Of a DNA stretch of 64,000 bases, positions 33,160-46,395 are shown piece after piece (position 1 is the first letter of the stretch; each line of letters opens with the position of its first letter). The position numbers and the translations under genes are program-made. The notes under the pieces were generated by a model. The model did not search any database and was not told the DNA's origin. It saw nothing but the letters and a program-made list of their open reading frames with translations. Origin of the DNA: Malachius bipustulatus (Eukaryota > Arthropoda > Insecta > Coleoptera > Melyridae); NCBI GenBank assembly GCA_910589415.1, contig OU342630.1, forward strand, positions 48,392,012-48,456,011. The letters are read 5' to 3'.

Positions 33160-35768
33160 CTACGTACCTCATCCAGCTACAGTAACTGTTTACAGTACAG
33201 CGGTGACCACAGAACCTAACACAGTGGCTTTATCAATCACAATTTTTCCCTAAGCTTTTCCCACCCTCCATATTGTATCAAAATAATAAAGGCATAAAAA
33301 AATTTTATTTAGAAAAAAATATAAAAATAGTTCACAATCATAAGATTTAATAAGCCTGAGAAGGTTTGGGCTCCTTTTTTGTTAAATTTTGCAAGATTTC
33401 AACAAAAAAATAATTATGACTCTAAAAAAATTAGGTATACAAAAACAATCTTATTTTTTCGGGATTTAAATAAAATTTCTCTTATTTCATGTTACATTAC
33501 TGCCTTGACCTTTTTATACACACTTCTTGAGCTTGACAGGAGTGGAATAATAATTATTTATTGTTTTACATGTTAATATTTATATCAAGTCAAAGTTTCG
33601 GTGTCATCATAATTTAAAAGGTACTCTCGACATTGTTCTTGTAACGTTTTACGGTTACGAACTTTTCAGGCGTGACTAGAATTCCTCATACCTACCGCGT
33701 GTCATTTCACTAGCTCTGGGACTAGCTGATATTAATTTTACATGTTTGCAAGACAAGAGAGAAGACATGGAATGAATTTTAATGGCTGTGAAATTACCAT
33801 AGGTAGGTACATTGTGTCAAAGTATCCTTGTAATGATTGTTAATTTTAATTATTGTACTTTACTATTATTGATTACAATAAATTACTATAAAGAGTCATT
33901 GAATTAAGAATTTATTTGGGAATGACCCTGGATTATCACAAAATTTTTTCACACTGGATTCTTGTTAAATGGGTTTTCACTCCAGTGTCTTATACTTACA
34001 AACTTATGCAAAACAGTAGTAGTAATTAATAGCATTGTTAGAAATATAAAATAGGTCAAAAAGACCGATATTACGTTCATGGAAGGTGTCATATTGCGTT
34101 CCAGTTAGGAGGAATCAACAAAAATAATTAATACAACCCTTACTTTGTTACTAAATGTACTTTATCAACAATTCCTTGCCAAAATTGTTTTTAAAATCGC
34201 AAATATGAAAATTTTTCAGTTTTCTTTGGGATAAAATTTGTAATTCTTGCCCTTTTAACATGAAATTTATCTATTTATGATTTGTTGTACCCTATACGTA
34301 AATACCCCGTATAAAGAGGGTTAAATTGAATGATTGATCAACATGTACCTCTCTACCAAAAGGGCTTATTTATTGGTAATATTTTTTGGAACACTTTATT
34401 TCCATAAAAACTTGAATTTTTATCTAAAAATAAAAAAACATAAAAATTTTACTAGCGTGGTAATCTAATAACAAATTGTTAATTCGCATGGTATCTGAAG
34501 TGCAAAGACCGTGACATGTTCCGAAGGCAATCGTGGCGGTTTTCGGCAGTTGACTGACTTGTTCCCAGCGCATTTACTATACAAGGGGAAATTAATTAGC
34601 ATGCAACATTAACTACGTCTCGGCTTTTGCCTTCTGCTAAATTTGTTTTCATCGAAACCAATTTATAAACATCTGATCACAAAAGGCTTTCTTAGGAATC
34701 ATACACGTTATTAACTTTTGATTAAGAGCCAGCACTTTTTTTTTATTCATTCGTCATTTGAATACGTCTGGACTGGAGGACTACTTCTTGTCATATTCAA
34801 TAATACAAACAATGGTATCTTGTATCAGTTAAAACATTACGCGGTGTCATATTCCTCTTATAACTCAATTAACTTATTTCTTTAGAAGATAAGTGTGCGC
34901 TTTTATTGATGATACCAGTTTTATAAGTCTGGCTCGGGTGTCGTTCATTTTCAAACTCAAACTGTTCAACTTTGTTATTAAAGAATTGGACTAGTCAAAG
35001 AAAGACACAGAATAATTTCTAAAACAATAATAATTAATATTACCGGTATAGTGTTAGTGTAACCTAACCACACCAGAATTGCATTTCTCAACATCCTTTT
35101 TCTTCAACACTTCAAGGCAAGATATTGGGTAACTTTGCGCTACTGACTTGTAGAGCAGATCAACTTTTGACACAAGAGTAGGTACCCAGTAGGAAAAATT
35201 ATCTGCATATCATAGAAAGCCAGGATGAAAACAAAACGAGTTCGTCCTTCGCTCCTCGATCTGCCAGCCAGGTCAAGACATGCCTCTAGATGATCCTTGG
35301 AGCGTGAATTTCGGTTCACTTTCTCACAGCGTTGCCAGTTCGAGTAAAATCATTGTAGTGAAACAATGTAATCCAGGTTGCATTGTAGATTGTTTATCTT
35401 TGAAACACCCACACCCATTGCATTTACTGTTTGTATACCTACCTTGAGAACTGGCTGCCTGAGAATGCAAAATGAGCATGCAAATGTGGAAATATTCTCG
35501 AATCTTGACGATTCTTTATATGGAATATTATCATAGAAATTGTCCTTGTAAGAAAGTTCTACGGTAATAATACATCATCATACATTATGCATAATATGTT
35601 CTGTTATGAGAAAAGGTAGATACCTACTCTTTATTTCTGCAAAATAAGTAGGTATACATAGGTGTATCCTTAATATTGCAAAAAAAATTAAGACAGATTC
35701 TTTGGTCTAGAGCACCCTGTAACTTCTTTAATACCCATTTTAGATAATCGGTTTAATAAAACATTAAC
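33160..35768. other. No gene seen; small islands at 34490-34650 and 35220-35400
   Basis: AT-rich with two short balanced islands. From 35280 a plus-strand ATG frame starting MPLDDPWSVNFGSLSH runs 57 codons, but the translation is unrecognised and no splice context supports it. Confidence 0.4.
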
Positions 35769-35982
35769 AGCGGGTATTATAAAGACTCACTAAGTTAACG
35801 GGCAGATTTCTGGGGCCATTTCTGAAGAAGGTATCGACTCTGTATGGAAAATATTGTAATTTTATCATTCTTGGCATGAAAGGAATTGCAAAAATGTCAA
35901 CAAAAGTTATTTGACGTCGATATTAGCTCCAAAAATGAGCACAGAAATCTGCCCGTTAAATGAGCCTTTATTATATTGGGCT
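35769..35982. repeat. Foldback element, copy 1 of a two-copy family
   Basis: AGCGGGTATTATAAAGACTC and AGTTAACGGGCAGATTTCTG pair with CAGAAATCTGCCCGTTAAAT and GAGCCTTTATTATATTGGGCT. The loop (GAAGGTATCG, TCTTGGCATGAAAGG, TCGATATTAGCTCC) matches, in inverted orientation, the loop of the copy at 50924-51118. Confidence 0.8.
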
Positions 35983-36327
35983 GTAAGTCTTAAAATTAAA
36001 TTTAAAAAATATTTTACCGTGGAAGTTTGTGGAAGAATTACAAGCTCTAGAAAGAAAGGGTTGACAACGACAATTTCTTACTTTATGTGCTTTCTATCCA
36101 GCTTTTTTGTCTTCAAAAATTTCAATTGAGCTTCCACCTTTACAGAAAAATTCAAATTCTACCAAAACTTTTCAAACTCATAAGATAAGTACGTCAAACT
36201 TTCAGCTATAACCAAATATCACTTTCTACTCTAAGTTTATTGTTTTTTTGTGTTCTTTTAATTTTGTGTAGAGTTCCTAATATATCGAGGGACTCGAGTT
36301 TTGTGGAATGAAGTGATTAATAATATA

Positions 36328-37177
36328 CAGTGTGTGTCACAGGCATGGTACACCCCCTTTTTTTCTTTTTTTTTGAGATAATTTTTTGAAATTTGGTACG
36401 TCGCATATTCTCGATAGAGTGCACATTTTCGCAGAAAATTGAATTTTTCCCACATCCGGTTTTTCCGGAAATGTTACCAACTTTTTATTTTTAAATGGGA
36501 CACCCTATATATTATTATATTTTTGGATTCTATACATTTGTACGAATCCAACAATACCACATAACTACCATTTTAAATGTCAAATTTGTTTTCATTTAAT
36601 TTTTTATTTCTCAATTATTGTGTGCCATGACTTCAGTTGTGTTCGTCACAGATGCAAAATGGGTACACCAAAATGTCCCTTATTAAAAGTACTAGTAGAT
36701 GGTACCTCGGTACCCGAGTCGGTACCAATATGGTACCATTTGAAAAAATGAATCCAGCTCAAAAAATCATTCCGGTGCGCATAATTTATCCATAAATCAC
36801 TTAATTTAGTACTTTAGAACAAAAGTTCGATTTTTCTAGCATTAGATGATCCAATTGGAGTAAAACGAAATAGTCATGGCACACTATAATTGAGAAATAA
36901 AAAATTAAAAAAAAAACAAATTTGACATTTAAAATGGTACTTATGTGGTATTGTTGGATTCGTACAAATGTATAGAATCCAAAAATATAATATAGTGTGT
37001 CCCATTTAAAAATAAAAAGTTGGTAACATTTCCGGAAAAACCTGATGCGGGAAAAAATTCAATTTTCTGTTCAAAAGTGCGCTATACCGAGAATATGCGA
37101 CATACCAAATTTCAAAATTTTATCTAAAAAAAAAAAGAAAAAAAAAAGGGGGTGTACCATGCCTGTGACACACACTG
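36328..37177. repeat. TA-flanked foldback with CAGTGTGTGTCACAGG ends
   Basis: CAGTGTGTGTCACAGGCATG (36328) pairs with CATGCCTGTGACACACACTG (37177), with TA outside both ends (36326-36327 and 37178-37179). Arms of about 330 bp remain highly similar (TTGGATTCTATACATTTGTA with TACAAATGTATAGAATCCAA). The loop at about 36640-36850 holds four GGTACC sites in 37 bp (36701, 36709, 36721, 36732). Length 850 bp, non-coding; the minus-strand frame at 36258-36455 is a by-product. Confidence 0.87.
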
Positions 37178-37179
37178 TA

Positions 37180-39589
37180 TGTATTCCATAAATTCCTAAT
37201 TTGGAACTTGACACGGTTAAACTTAACTCTATTGCACGAGAAGAATTATGACAATTATTATTGTGAAGGCGAAGAGAAATGGTTTAAAGAATCGTGTGCA
37301 AGAAGATGAAACAATTTATAAAATTACCCTTAAAACTTTTTTTTTTGCCAAATCAATAAGTAATATGTAATAAGGGTATAATCAAGGATCAAATTAGTAA
37401 GCACTTAATTAAAAGGCTTAACGTTAATAATAAACGTCATCATAATAAGATGTTAAGCAAAATTAAGTAAGTAATACAACAAACAACCCAACGATTCTTG
37501 GAAGAATGGCAGGTGGTGGTGGTGGTGGTGGTGGAATACTTCAGAAAACAACACAGGCGGCAGCTTCGTAAATTACTTACAACCCTCTTCCGGTTTCCTC
37601 GATCTTTTTCTCCATATTTTTATTATTTATAAAAAAAAAAACCGGTAAGCTCGTTTAATAAAGAAGCCTGTTAGGCGCTCACACCTCATATGATCTGGGT
37701 GAAATCATAAGAGGACGGAACTAAAAAAGAAAAGTATAAATATTGGCGGTGGAAAGGGAAATATAATGAATATATAATTAATTTTAAGAAATTTTCCAAT
37801 GTCAGTTTTGTTCTAGACTTTTGTGATTGATTGCTCAAAATTAAATTAGTACACAGATGTTCAAAAGTCGTCAAGGTTATTTGCAAAGTCGACATTTCAA
37901 TTAATGATCCATCGAACAATAATTAAAGCAATTTAATTTACTGGACGCTTTGCTCTGGTTTGCTTTCAGACATTCTTTAGCCAATCTGAGGTTATTAATT
38001 CCCGATCTGGCGGCACTATACTCAGGAGCCGTAACGAACTTTGGATCAAATTACTAACAAACAGTTTTTTTAGGTATAATTAGAAGTAATATGCCAACTT
38101 TGGAGACAATGACCGGTCGGCTAAGTTCAATGTTGGGCATTTTAGTCATTAATATGAGATTCGATAAAATCGACCTCTCCAAATTATTTGAGCTCTATGA
38201 ACTCATTTTACTCTATTTTTAATTTGTTAGTATTGTTTTAGTAGTGAGAGATTCCCTGTTCCTGACTGTATAGTCTTTAAAGGATGGCCTTTTTAAAAAA
38301 GGATGATTCTTCCAAGTAAATATTATTCATTGGCTTCAAACTTCTCCGTATAAGCAATTCGCGTCCAATATGTAGAGCCTCACAAGTCACAAACCACTAT
38401 ACATTGTTTTAAACACTTCAACATAAATCAGCCAGTCCGCATTTCTGGTACAGCGGCATAATCTAGCTGGAGATCTAGTAAACCTGCACCGTCCGGATAA
38501 GGTGAAGCAGCTTTTGAAAGCTGCAATATGAAATGAACATCCTGCCTGAAATGAGTGACCTGCCTCAAGCCTTAAGACAACGTTATCGGATGTCCTGTCA
38601 GATCAGACGGTCTCAGCCAGCCGTTCTTTGGGCTTTCAACATTTAGGTATGTATATGTTTCCATCATGTCACTCATCAATTAATGTAAGAATCACTTTTA
38701 TAGGCTTCGGAGATATCGAAAATATCAAATATTTTTATCATAGGTACCTACCAAGTTTTGAATTGTATTTTAGTCTGTTACCTATAGTAATAAACCCAAA
38801 AAACTAGGATATTTTTAGTACTACAGTCTAAATTTTTATATTCAAGAAACGGACAGAAATTTTATTATAATCTTGATGCTATAAAATATAAAACATATTA
38901 GCCATATTTTAATCTAAGGCCACATTTAAAAAAAAAAACAGCCCCCAGAAAACTCCCAATTTTCTTTTTGCTGTTACTATACAAATATCGGACTAAATAC
39001 TTATGCGAAATAAAATCGTCACTATGCCCCATTCGCAATAATAATCGTTCCCCAGCTAAGTTCATTTAAAGTGGACTTGCGTGATGTTGTGATGTCATAC
39101 GATCAATCGTACACCGAAACAGATATGACTCACGGTAATTCAGCACGAAGACCGATTTAATACCTCCAAGACATTGCCACTGTATTGTGTGACAACATAG
39201 CGTGATGACCGATTAAAATAATATTTACTCTGATGCGGAGCGACTTTTGTCGTATCATAAATAGAATTGATGGACTCCTGTCCTCCTGGTGGCAGTAACT
39301 TCTCCCCCTGAAGTGTTAACATGCAGAAAATCGGGAAATACTTTGACGAATAAGGAGGGTGTGAAATTGGGAATACATACTATATGCATGTATAATGTTG
39401 GATTCCCAGTGAGCTTTTTATGAGTGAGTTAGGAGCGGTCTAAATTTATATCAGGGTGCGGGACTGTACCCTGCAGGATTTAGAGTTCACCATAAGTAGA
39501 GCTTGTCAAATTAACCACAACAATAGCGTCCAGATCGGTCCATACATAAATCTTTCTTACTCCCATAAAAATTTAAATTCCTTAGATTG
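37180..39589. other. No gene seen; (GGT)7 microsatellite and two islands
   Basis: AT-rich sequence with a perfect GGT microsatellite at 37512-37532. More balanced islands occur at 38440-38660 and 39060-39330. No frame in them has recognisable protein content, including the minus-strand frame at 39140-39322. Confidence 0.4.
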
Positions 39590-40875
39590 AAAACTGCGAC
39601 TTGAAATGGTGCCTCAAGAACGGGTTTTTTCAAATTTTGAAGGGACACCTTTAGCAATAACGCGAATAAAGAAAAAAGAAAGTTATGGACACTATGAGGA
39701 CATAGAACTCGAGAAGATGCTATATAGACTTCATAAAACACTCTCGAACTACCCCAGAGCTCCATTCTGCATACAGCAGAGCACCCTGAAGACAAGTAAG
39801 ACCGGCAAATATACAGAAACATGAGAGGACACAATGAGGGTTCATTTCCCAGGATCTCAAGTCACCGATTTTATCCCCACAAGACTGCCTAAATGTAGAA
39901 CTGGAACCCTCAAAGAGGACGAACAGAGAGTTTGGCAGGTTGCGAAATCGGTATAGACGAGAACATAATCAAATGAGCGATCAATTGCTTTGAATTTTAT
40001 AAATCGGCAGGTATGGATGACTTTTTTCCAATAATTCTGTAGAAAGGACCACACCTTCTGATCCAGCTGATGATTGATCCTCAGATAACGCTTGGACCCT
40101 AATAGAGGAATTTATACACCCAAAACTCTGAAAACAGGACAGGAAGTGGCAAAATCTCTAAAACCAATAATTAGTTTCATGTCCTTTTTACTGAAGACTA
40201 GAAAAACTTACTAGGAACATAAAGGGATGTTTTGGCAAAACAGAATGGAGCGTTGTCATGGATGAGCTACTGAAGCGTCTGGACCAAGATGGAGTCAAGA
40301 TCATAGGATATGCCGATTTTATACTAATCCAAGTTAAATTCAACGACATAATAAGGTAGAAGAAGAGGAAAGGCAGTAGCACGCTTGTTCTGGTACTCTA
40401 GCTGGCTCTGCTGTTGGATGTGGAAGCTCTCTATATTGGAGTTTCGGGCACTGCCAGCATGACAACTGTTATGGGCGATGGGGGAATGCTCCGAACCCAC
40501 CTAACAGGCTAGTAATTGCACTTTATGTGCTTTATACTTATGAGACCTGCATTTCACTCTTTTAGACATAATAAGGTGTTGATTGCAAAGAGCCCTAAAT
40601 GTCGTAACCACATGGACAGATTAAGAGGGACTAAATACCTATAAGTCCCTCCAAAACAACCATTATAGCGCTAACTAACCGAAGGAAATTGGAGGACATA
40701 GGGCCACCAAAACTTCGGGATAGGAACATACGAATATCCGGAACGGTAAAATATCGTGGGGTAACTCAAAACTCACCTGGAACCAACAAATAGACTGAAT
40801 TAAGAATAGAGAGACTACATTTATGATGGCCAGAAAAACTTATGGAAAGCATGGGGGTTCCCTTTTTAGAGTATC
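39590..40875 (+). pseudogene. Decayed R1/Jockey-group LINE reverse transcriptase
   Basis: Pieces in shifting frames follow the order of a LINE ORF2. LEKMLYRLHKTLSNYPRAPF and MRVHFPGSQ (39690-39860) match the linker upstream of the reverse transcriptase. LDPNRGIYTPKTLKTGQEVA and, frameshifted, a FMSFLLKTRK block (40090-40205) correspond to the P.AW....V.F.PK and SLTSFLLKT.EKL motifs. VVMDELLKRLDQDGVKIIGY and ADFILIQV (about 40250-40335) are the palm region, where the catalytic Y-A-D-D reads Y-A-D-F. KLTWNQQID and TTFMMARKTYGK (40760-40850) match the LTW..H...... A.R..GK.WG block after the palm. Stops and frameshifts are many, and the endonuclease is absent. The copy is inactive. Confidence 0.8.
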
Positions 40876-40879
40876 TAGC

Positions 40880-43800
40880 TTTTTTAGAGTTGTTGATTCC
40901 GGGTAGATAGGTACTACATACTTGATGAAAAATCTTCAAAATTCCTACGTTTATAATAATTCATCCAAGAGGCGTTTTTGATTCTTTCGGGGAAGTACAT
41001 ACTTTTAAATTCTGTAAAATATACACTGTCACCTCAGTGATTTTGTTATAAGAAGTTTATCATCTCGTGTAAGTACTGAAACAAAATCCTTAATAATGAA
41101 CGAGGAATTCGTCATGAATTCCTGTGAAAAGTAACCCAGTCCCAGTGTCTTCATTGATTATATTATATGTACAATAAGATTTCAGGCCAGATGCTCTGTT
41201 GTAGGTATGTATAGTAAAAATCTTACTTGGCAAGTACAAAGACATTTAATACACGCATTATAACAATAATATCATAAAACACCTGCTATGAACCTTTCAG
41301 CGTACAGAGAGAAACCCCATCTACCTAGCTTGCGTGGCCTTCAGATTATGCAAGTCGCTTAACAAGAAGTATCCACATATGCATACTAAGACTTAGAGAA
41401 TAATGCCAGTTTATTATTAGATATCTAACAGTCCGTAAATATAACCGGGATTTATGGCTGGTTGTTGCGATTAGAAGTACCTAAGTAATAAATTTAAGTC
41501 GTAACTCACTAATTAAGTTTTCAAAGTGGTTGTATCGATGCATTCTTATTAATTAATGTTTTAGCTCTATAACTATTAAATAGCCCTATAAAATTATTAG
41601 AATGATTAAACTTTGAATCGCCTCGTAAATTAAGTTTTATACCCTCCACTATTATGGGACTAAAATTAACGAGCCAAGAATACGAATAATTTTCCATCCC
41701 TCCAGAAAATCTAGAAACAAGCAAGCCTCTCAATTTTATAGTAAGTATGTAATTCAATCCAATGCGAAATCTCCAAGGATATAGCTCTCAGGAAGATTAC
41801 AATGTGAAAACACCTTCAATTTTTTGACAAAAGACGAAGTTTCATATATGTAATTACATTTCAATAGACTCCTCGGCAGATTCTGGCAGACAAAAAGCGT
41901 GACAGTTCCACCTGGAAGGAGGGGGCAGACAATAATAATCAACTCCAGCGGCAGATAGGTACTTTTTTAGAGATTTATATACCACATGTTATACGAGGAT
42001 TCGTCCTTCCATCACCTGTCTTTTATTCTCACCGTGGCCTTCCTGGCAGGTAGACCAGGTTGATTCAATAAGGGAGTACTGAGCATACTTTAAGTGATGA
42101 ATAGGGCCACAATGGCGTATATGTAATGCAATCCAGAGCAGATTCGACCTCGGGAAATGGTTTGTTGAGGTACGTTGTGTTAGCCCTTATTCGAAAAATT
42201 AGATCTGGAACTCAAATTCAATCATTCCATGGCGGTTTCAACAAATTATTGATTTATACACAAGAAAAGAAATTACGTGGTCTACATTATAAATACTCAT
42301 CATCAGTTAGAGCGTTTAATATTACTTAGTATGAACATCATTTATACAGGGTCCCAGAATAAAGGGAATAAACTTCTAATAAGGTAGAATATCTACTTGA
42401 TTTTAAGACAAAAAGTCTCAATGAACTGAAGAAATAGAAATATCTCTGAAGTTTCAAAAATTAAAAGCCTCTTCTTTGTAGATTTGTAGTTTATCAGAAT
42501 ATCCAACCAATATAATTGAATGAAGTCAGTAATAAAATTTGAGAGGGTGATGGTAAAGTCGTTGAAGAGGGTAATAAGCCTCTTATGAGGGTAAGATTTC
42601 AACCATCATACACATATGTTGCTTACAACTTGTCATCACGTTAGTTATCGCCGTCTCAATAAATTAAATTGATGGCTGAAGGAGCTGCTAAAGTAGCCAG
42701 TTGCAGCAGTGATGTATCATTTTATCGTACCATAAATATTGATAACAGTACCGACATCTATTATTTTTGTGAAACTATTTGAATACAATGAGTAGGTATA
42801 ATTATTACTCTCATATTTCATTTGTAATTTGATATAAATTTTCTAAAGAAATCTAATTTAGACCACTCGAATACAATCTTTATTATTCATTACCTGTCAT
42901 TAATGCCTAATGAGAATTCCGCTCTATAAGAAAAAAATCCCAAATAAAAGAAATAAGGATGTACTTCTTCAAAGGTCTTCATCGCTGCTTCTTTTCATGG
43001 TTGAAGATTGTACTTTGGGGACTTAACGAGACACTCGATTGGAATGAATACTCAACATCTCATTAAATAATAATTTATGTATTAATTTAATTATTGCCGA
43101 TGGTTATAACTTATAAATAATTAAATTGGCAAATTCATCATGCGAAAAACTCAGAGTTTAGCGACCTACGAGTAATTAATAAAAAAAAATTCCCTCGTCC
43201 TATCCTGATTTAGCAACCGCATGGTGTGAAGGACACCTTTATGTATAACGATTTATGAAAGATCGTTGTTTTATTTCAGCAACGCCTGGAAAATTGTGCC
43301 TTGTTAGAGGGCAGCTTAAGTACCTGATTATATCTACTCCCGAGGTAAATCTTTTCTTTATAGTCCGCGATCTCACGTATCCGTGCGTGGGATTCTTCGG
43401 CTACCGTTGTTTTTAGAATGCACGACAGTTTATTACACCGAGTATCTTGTCGGATTGTTAAACCTGTTGGAGTCTAATTTGATGGTTTGATGGTAGAATA
43501 TTTTATGTATGTGCGCATGAAGTGCATGCATGGATGGATGGAGATAGTTGGATGAAGATAGAGATAACTGATGGCCATATCGTGACTTTCTTTGGACATG
43601 TTTTAAAATATGTACTTTTTAAAAGACAGAAAATTTATATTTAAATACCCGTTTGCATCGTCTTCCAAAGCCAGGCTCAATGAGCCAGGCAAATTAGGAC
43701 TATTTGGACAAATTTGGGTTTGTGTCTCACGGAGGTTTTGAATCGTTTGAGGGTTACCAGAGTAAACTTTTCCCTTCATGAAACCCTACTGAAGAAGTTT

Positions 43801-44570
43801 AATAACATCATTAGATCGCAAGACCTCATCGTTATACCTACTTACTTTTATTTTTTTGGAATTATTCTAAATAATTAATAAATAAATTTTAAAAGTACCT
43901 ATGTGAAGTATTGCTGAAACGACCTATGTCGGTTTCACTGACTACAACAGATAGGTAGCTATGAAAACACCTTCTCCAGCTTCAATTTTCAACACCAATT
44001 AGGAACCCATTGAAAATTATGAATTCTGAATCAGCAAAGTCTTTCTATTGGTACAAGGCGAAGAATTTCCCTAGAGATTCTTCCGGTATAGAAACTTCCG
44101 GATGCAACTTCAAACTGGCAGTGATGACAGGAAAGACACTCCTCTTCTCTGTTATAATTCCGCGCTGTTTTTCTGGAAGTTTTGGGGTGGCTGCTATGAT
44201 CTCGTATCCTATTGTATTTAAGGGTTGGATCTCGCGTGCATAATGAAATCCGAGTTGAAAGATGTGGGCAATGATATCGTATCCTGTGGAAGGCCGCCGC
44301 TGTAGATAACATCAATGATCGTATCACTGCTTTGTCTTATCGTGTATTGTGCGGTGGTTGAACAAGTACCATTGTCCTGTCACGCATTGGCTTATTGTGC
44401 ACCCAGCAGGGTTGTGTGATTAGGTAAAAATGATCATTGTTTTCACATATCTATCTAAGACATAAGACAAGAAAATCTCTACTGAAAGTCTTTTTTTTGG
44501 TATTACATACTTAGATATTTTATTGGGATGCATGTCTTATACCTAGGCAGAAAATTCATTTATCCATATG
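40880..44570. other. No gene seen; island at 43190-43450
   Basis: AT-rich DNA. A single TACAGGGTCCCAG end at about 42351 lacks a partner. The 43190-43450 segment is more balanced and contains a TTTATTTCAGCAACGCC acceptor-like site, but no convincing exon follows. Confidence 0.4.
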
Positions 44571-45552
44571 CATATCCTTCTCTATATTGCTATCTCCTAA
44601 CGCTAACAGATACAGGGTCGGTTAAACAAGTCCAAAGGAGCGCAGTTTTGTGGCCATCTCGAATCCGTCGAGCATACAAGATATCTGTGACCGTTCCTGA
44701 AATATCCTGAAAAAACTGAAAAATCGAGATTTCTTATTTTTTCCATATCTTTCTTATTATTGGAAATTAATAAATAATTTTTTGTGGGCTTACATAAGTC
44801 GGCAAGAGCTACCCATCTGACATTTCAAAAATTTTCAAAGCCGACTAGATCCCAGAATTTTGATAGTCAACTTTCGTTTTTCTTATGGCCACCATATTGT
44901 TTTTTTATGTTGTTCGGTATAAAAAAATCATAAAAATCAAAAATTGTAAAAAAAAATAAATTTAAAAAATTTTTATTCTTCTTTTTTCTTTACAATGAAG
45001 ACCCTTTTTTAGACCGAATTTCATAGATAAATTAAAAAACCATAAGCCAAACACTATTTCGGCGTATTTTACAAATGTTGACGTGTTTCGACGATTTTTT
45101 TAGGTTTTTCTTTGAAAAAAGAAGAATAAAAATTAGAAAATTTATTTTTTGAAGTTTATTAATTTTTGGTTTCCATTATTTTTTTCAAATCGAACGATAT
45201 AAAAAAATAATATGGCTGTCATAAGAAAAACGAAAGTTGACTGTGAAAACTCTTGGATCTAGTAGGCCTTGAAAATTTTTGAAATGTCAGATGGATAGCT
45301 CTTAACGGCATATGTAAGCCTACAAAAAATTATTTATTAATTTCCAATAATAAAAAAGATATAACGAAAATAAGAAATCTCGATTTTTCAGTTTTTTTCA
45401 GGATATTTCAGGAACGGTCACAGATATCTTGCATGTTTTGACGAATTCGAGATGGCCACATAACTGCGCATCTTTTCTCTAATTTAACCGACCCTTTATC
45501 TCTTAGCGTTCAGGAGATAGCAATATAGAGAAGGATACATGGTGCACCCTGT
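44571..45552. repeat. Concentric foldback with inner CAGGGTCGG ends
   Basis: Outer arms: CATATCCTTCTCTATATTGC and TATCTCCTAACGCTAA (44571-44606) pair with TTAGCGTTCAGGAGATAG and CAATATAGAGAAGGATA (45503-45538); the right side continues to a GCACCCTG end before TA (45546-45555) that the left side lacks. Inside, TA then CAGGGTCGGTTAAAC (44611) pairs with TTTAACCGACCCT (45482-45494), and arms continue through the TATCTGTGACCGTTCCTGAA block to an AT-rich loop. One arm's sequence recurs alone at 27850. Confidence 0.8.
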
Positions 45553-45661
45553 ATTTACCCCCTTTTAGGCGGGGAAGGTCTCCACATCAGAGATGCTACA
45601 AATTAGGTTATTTAAGTTATTTTTCTTTGATGACATTAGAATTAAAAAAAAAACTTTTATA

Positions 45662-46393
45662 GGGAACCGACACTGACGCTTACTATGTCTCCAGATCAAA
45701 ATTGTTGGCAGTAAAACTGACGATTTGAAAAAGCAAATTCAGAGAAACGGCAGACAGAAACTTATACGTTTGGAGGAGAACTTTCTACTTGCCGCTTCTC
45801 CGAAATAACTTTTTTTAGTAATGTCAGTTACTGATGCCAACAATTTTGATATGGTACCAATCTTGGTAGCAGAAAAAAGTTGTGGGAAAAGTTGGGAATA
45901 TCAAATTACCTTCAAAAAACGTAATTTTTTTCAAGAGCGCACAACCTTCCAAAAATTTACAAAATTTGATGTTGTGTCAATGTAGTTAGTAAAAAAAAAG
46001 TAAACTTTTCACTCGTTAGAGGATGTTTCAACAATAAAAAGAGAGGTTGCTATTTATTCGCATTGCCTATACCCTTTTCTCAAGGTCAAGACCCTTTTTC
46101 TCAGTAACCGTTGAAGACATCGAGTTAAAAATGATACCAAACACTAAAGTCTACAGCCTCGTAGATCTGAAATATATCCTGAATCCTATAATACTGGAAT
46201 AAAATTCGTCATCGATTTTTATTCGTGGTATGTGGTATAATATTTGGTTTCGTTTTTCAAACTTTGCTTTTTTTCCAAGTTATTGCTATCAAAGTCGTGA
46301 CCACATTTACCAAAAATTTGACATCCAGCTGTTCAAGATTGTCAAGTGTCAACGAGTTAATGCGACACCCTCGTAAGCGTCAGTGTCGGTACC
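45662..46393. repeat. TA-flanked foldback with GGGAACCGACACTGACG ends
   Basis: GGGAACCGACACTGACGCTT (45662) pairs with AAGCGTCAGTGTCGGTACC (46393), with TA outside both ends (45660-45661 and 46394-46395). A further small inverted pair lies inside the left half: AATTGTTGGCAGTAAAACTG (45700) with CAGTTACTGATGCCAACAAT (45829). The remainder is AT-rich and non-coding. It lies about 110 bp from the previous foldback. Confidence 0.78.
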
Positions 46394-46395
46394 TA

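Noticed and set aside
39511..39834. Minus-strand 107-codon ORF
   Set aside because: It is the antisense shadow of the LINE linker region on the plus strand, whose motifs are recognisable.
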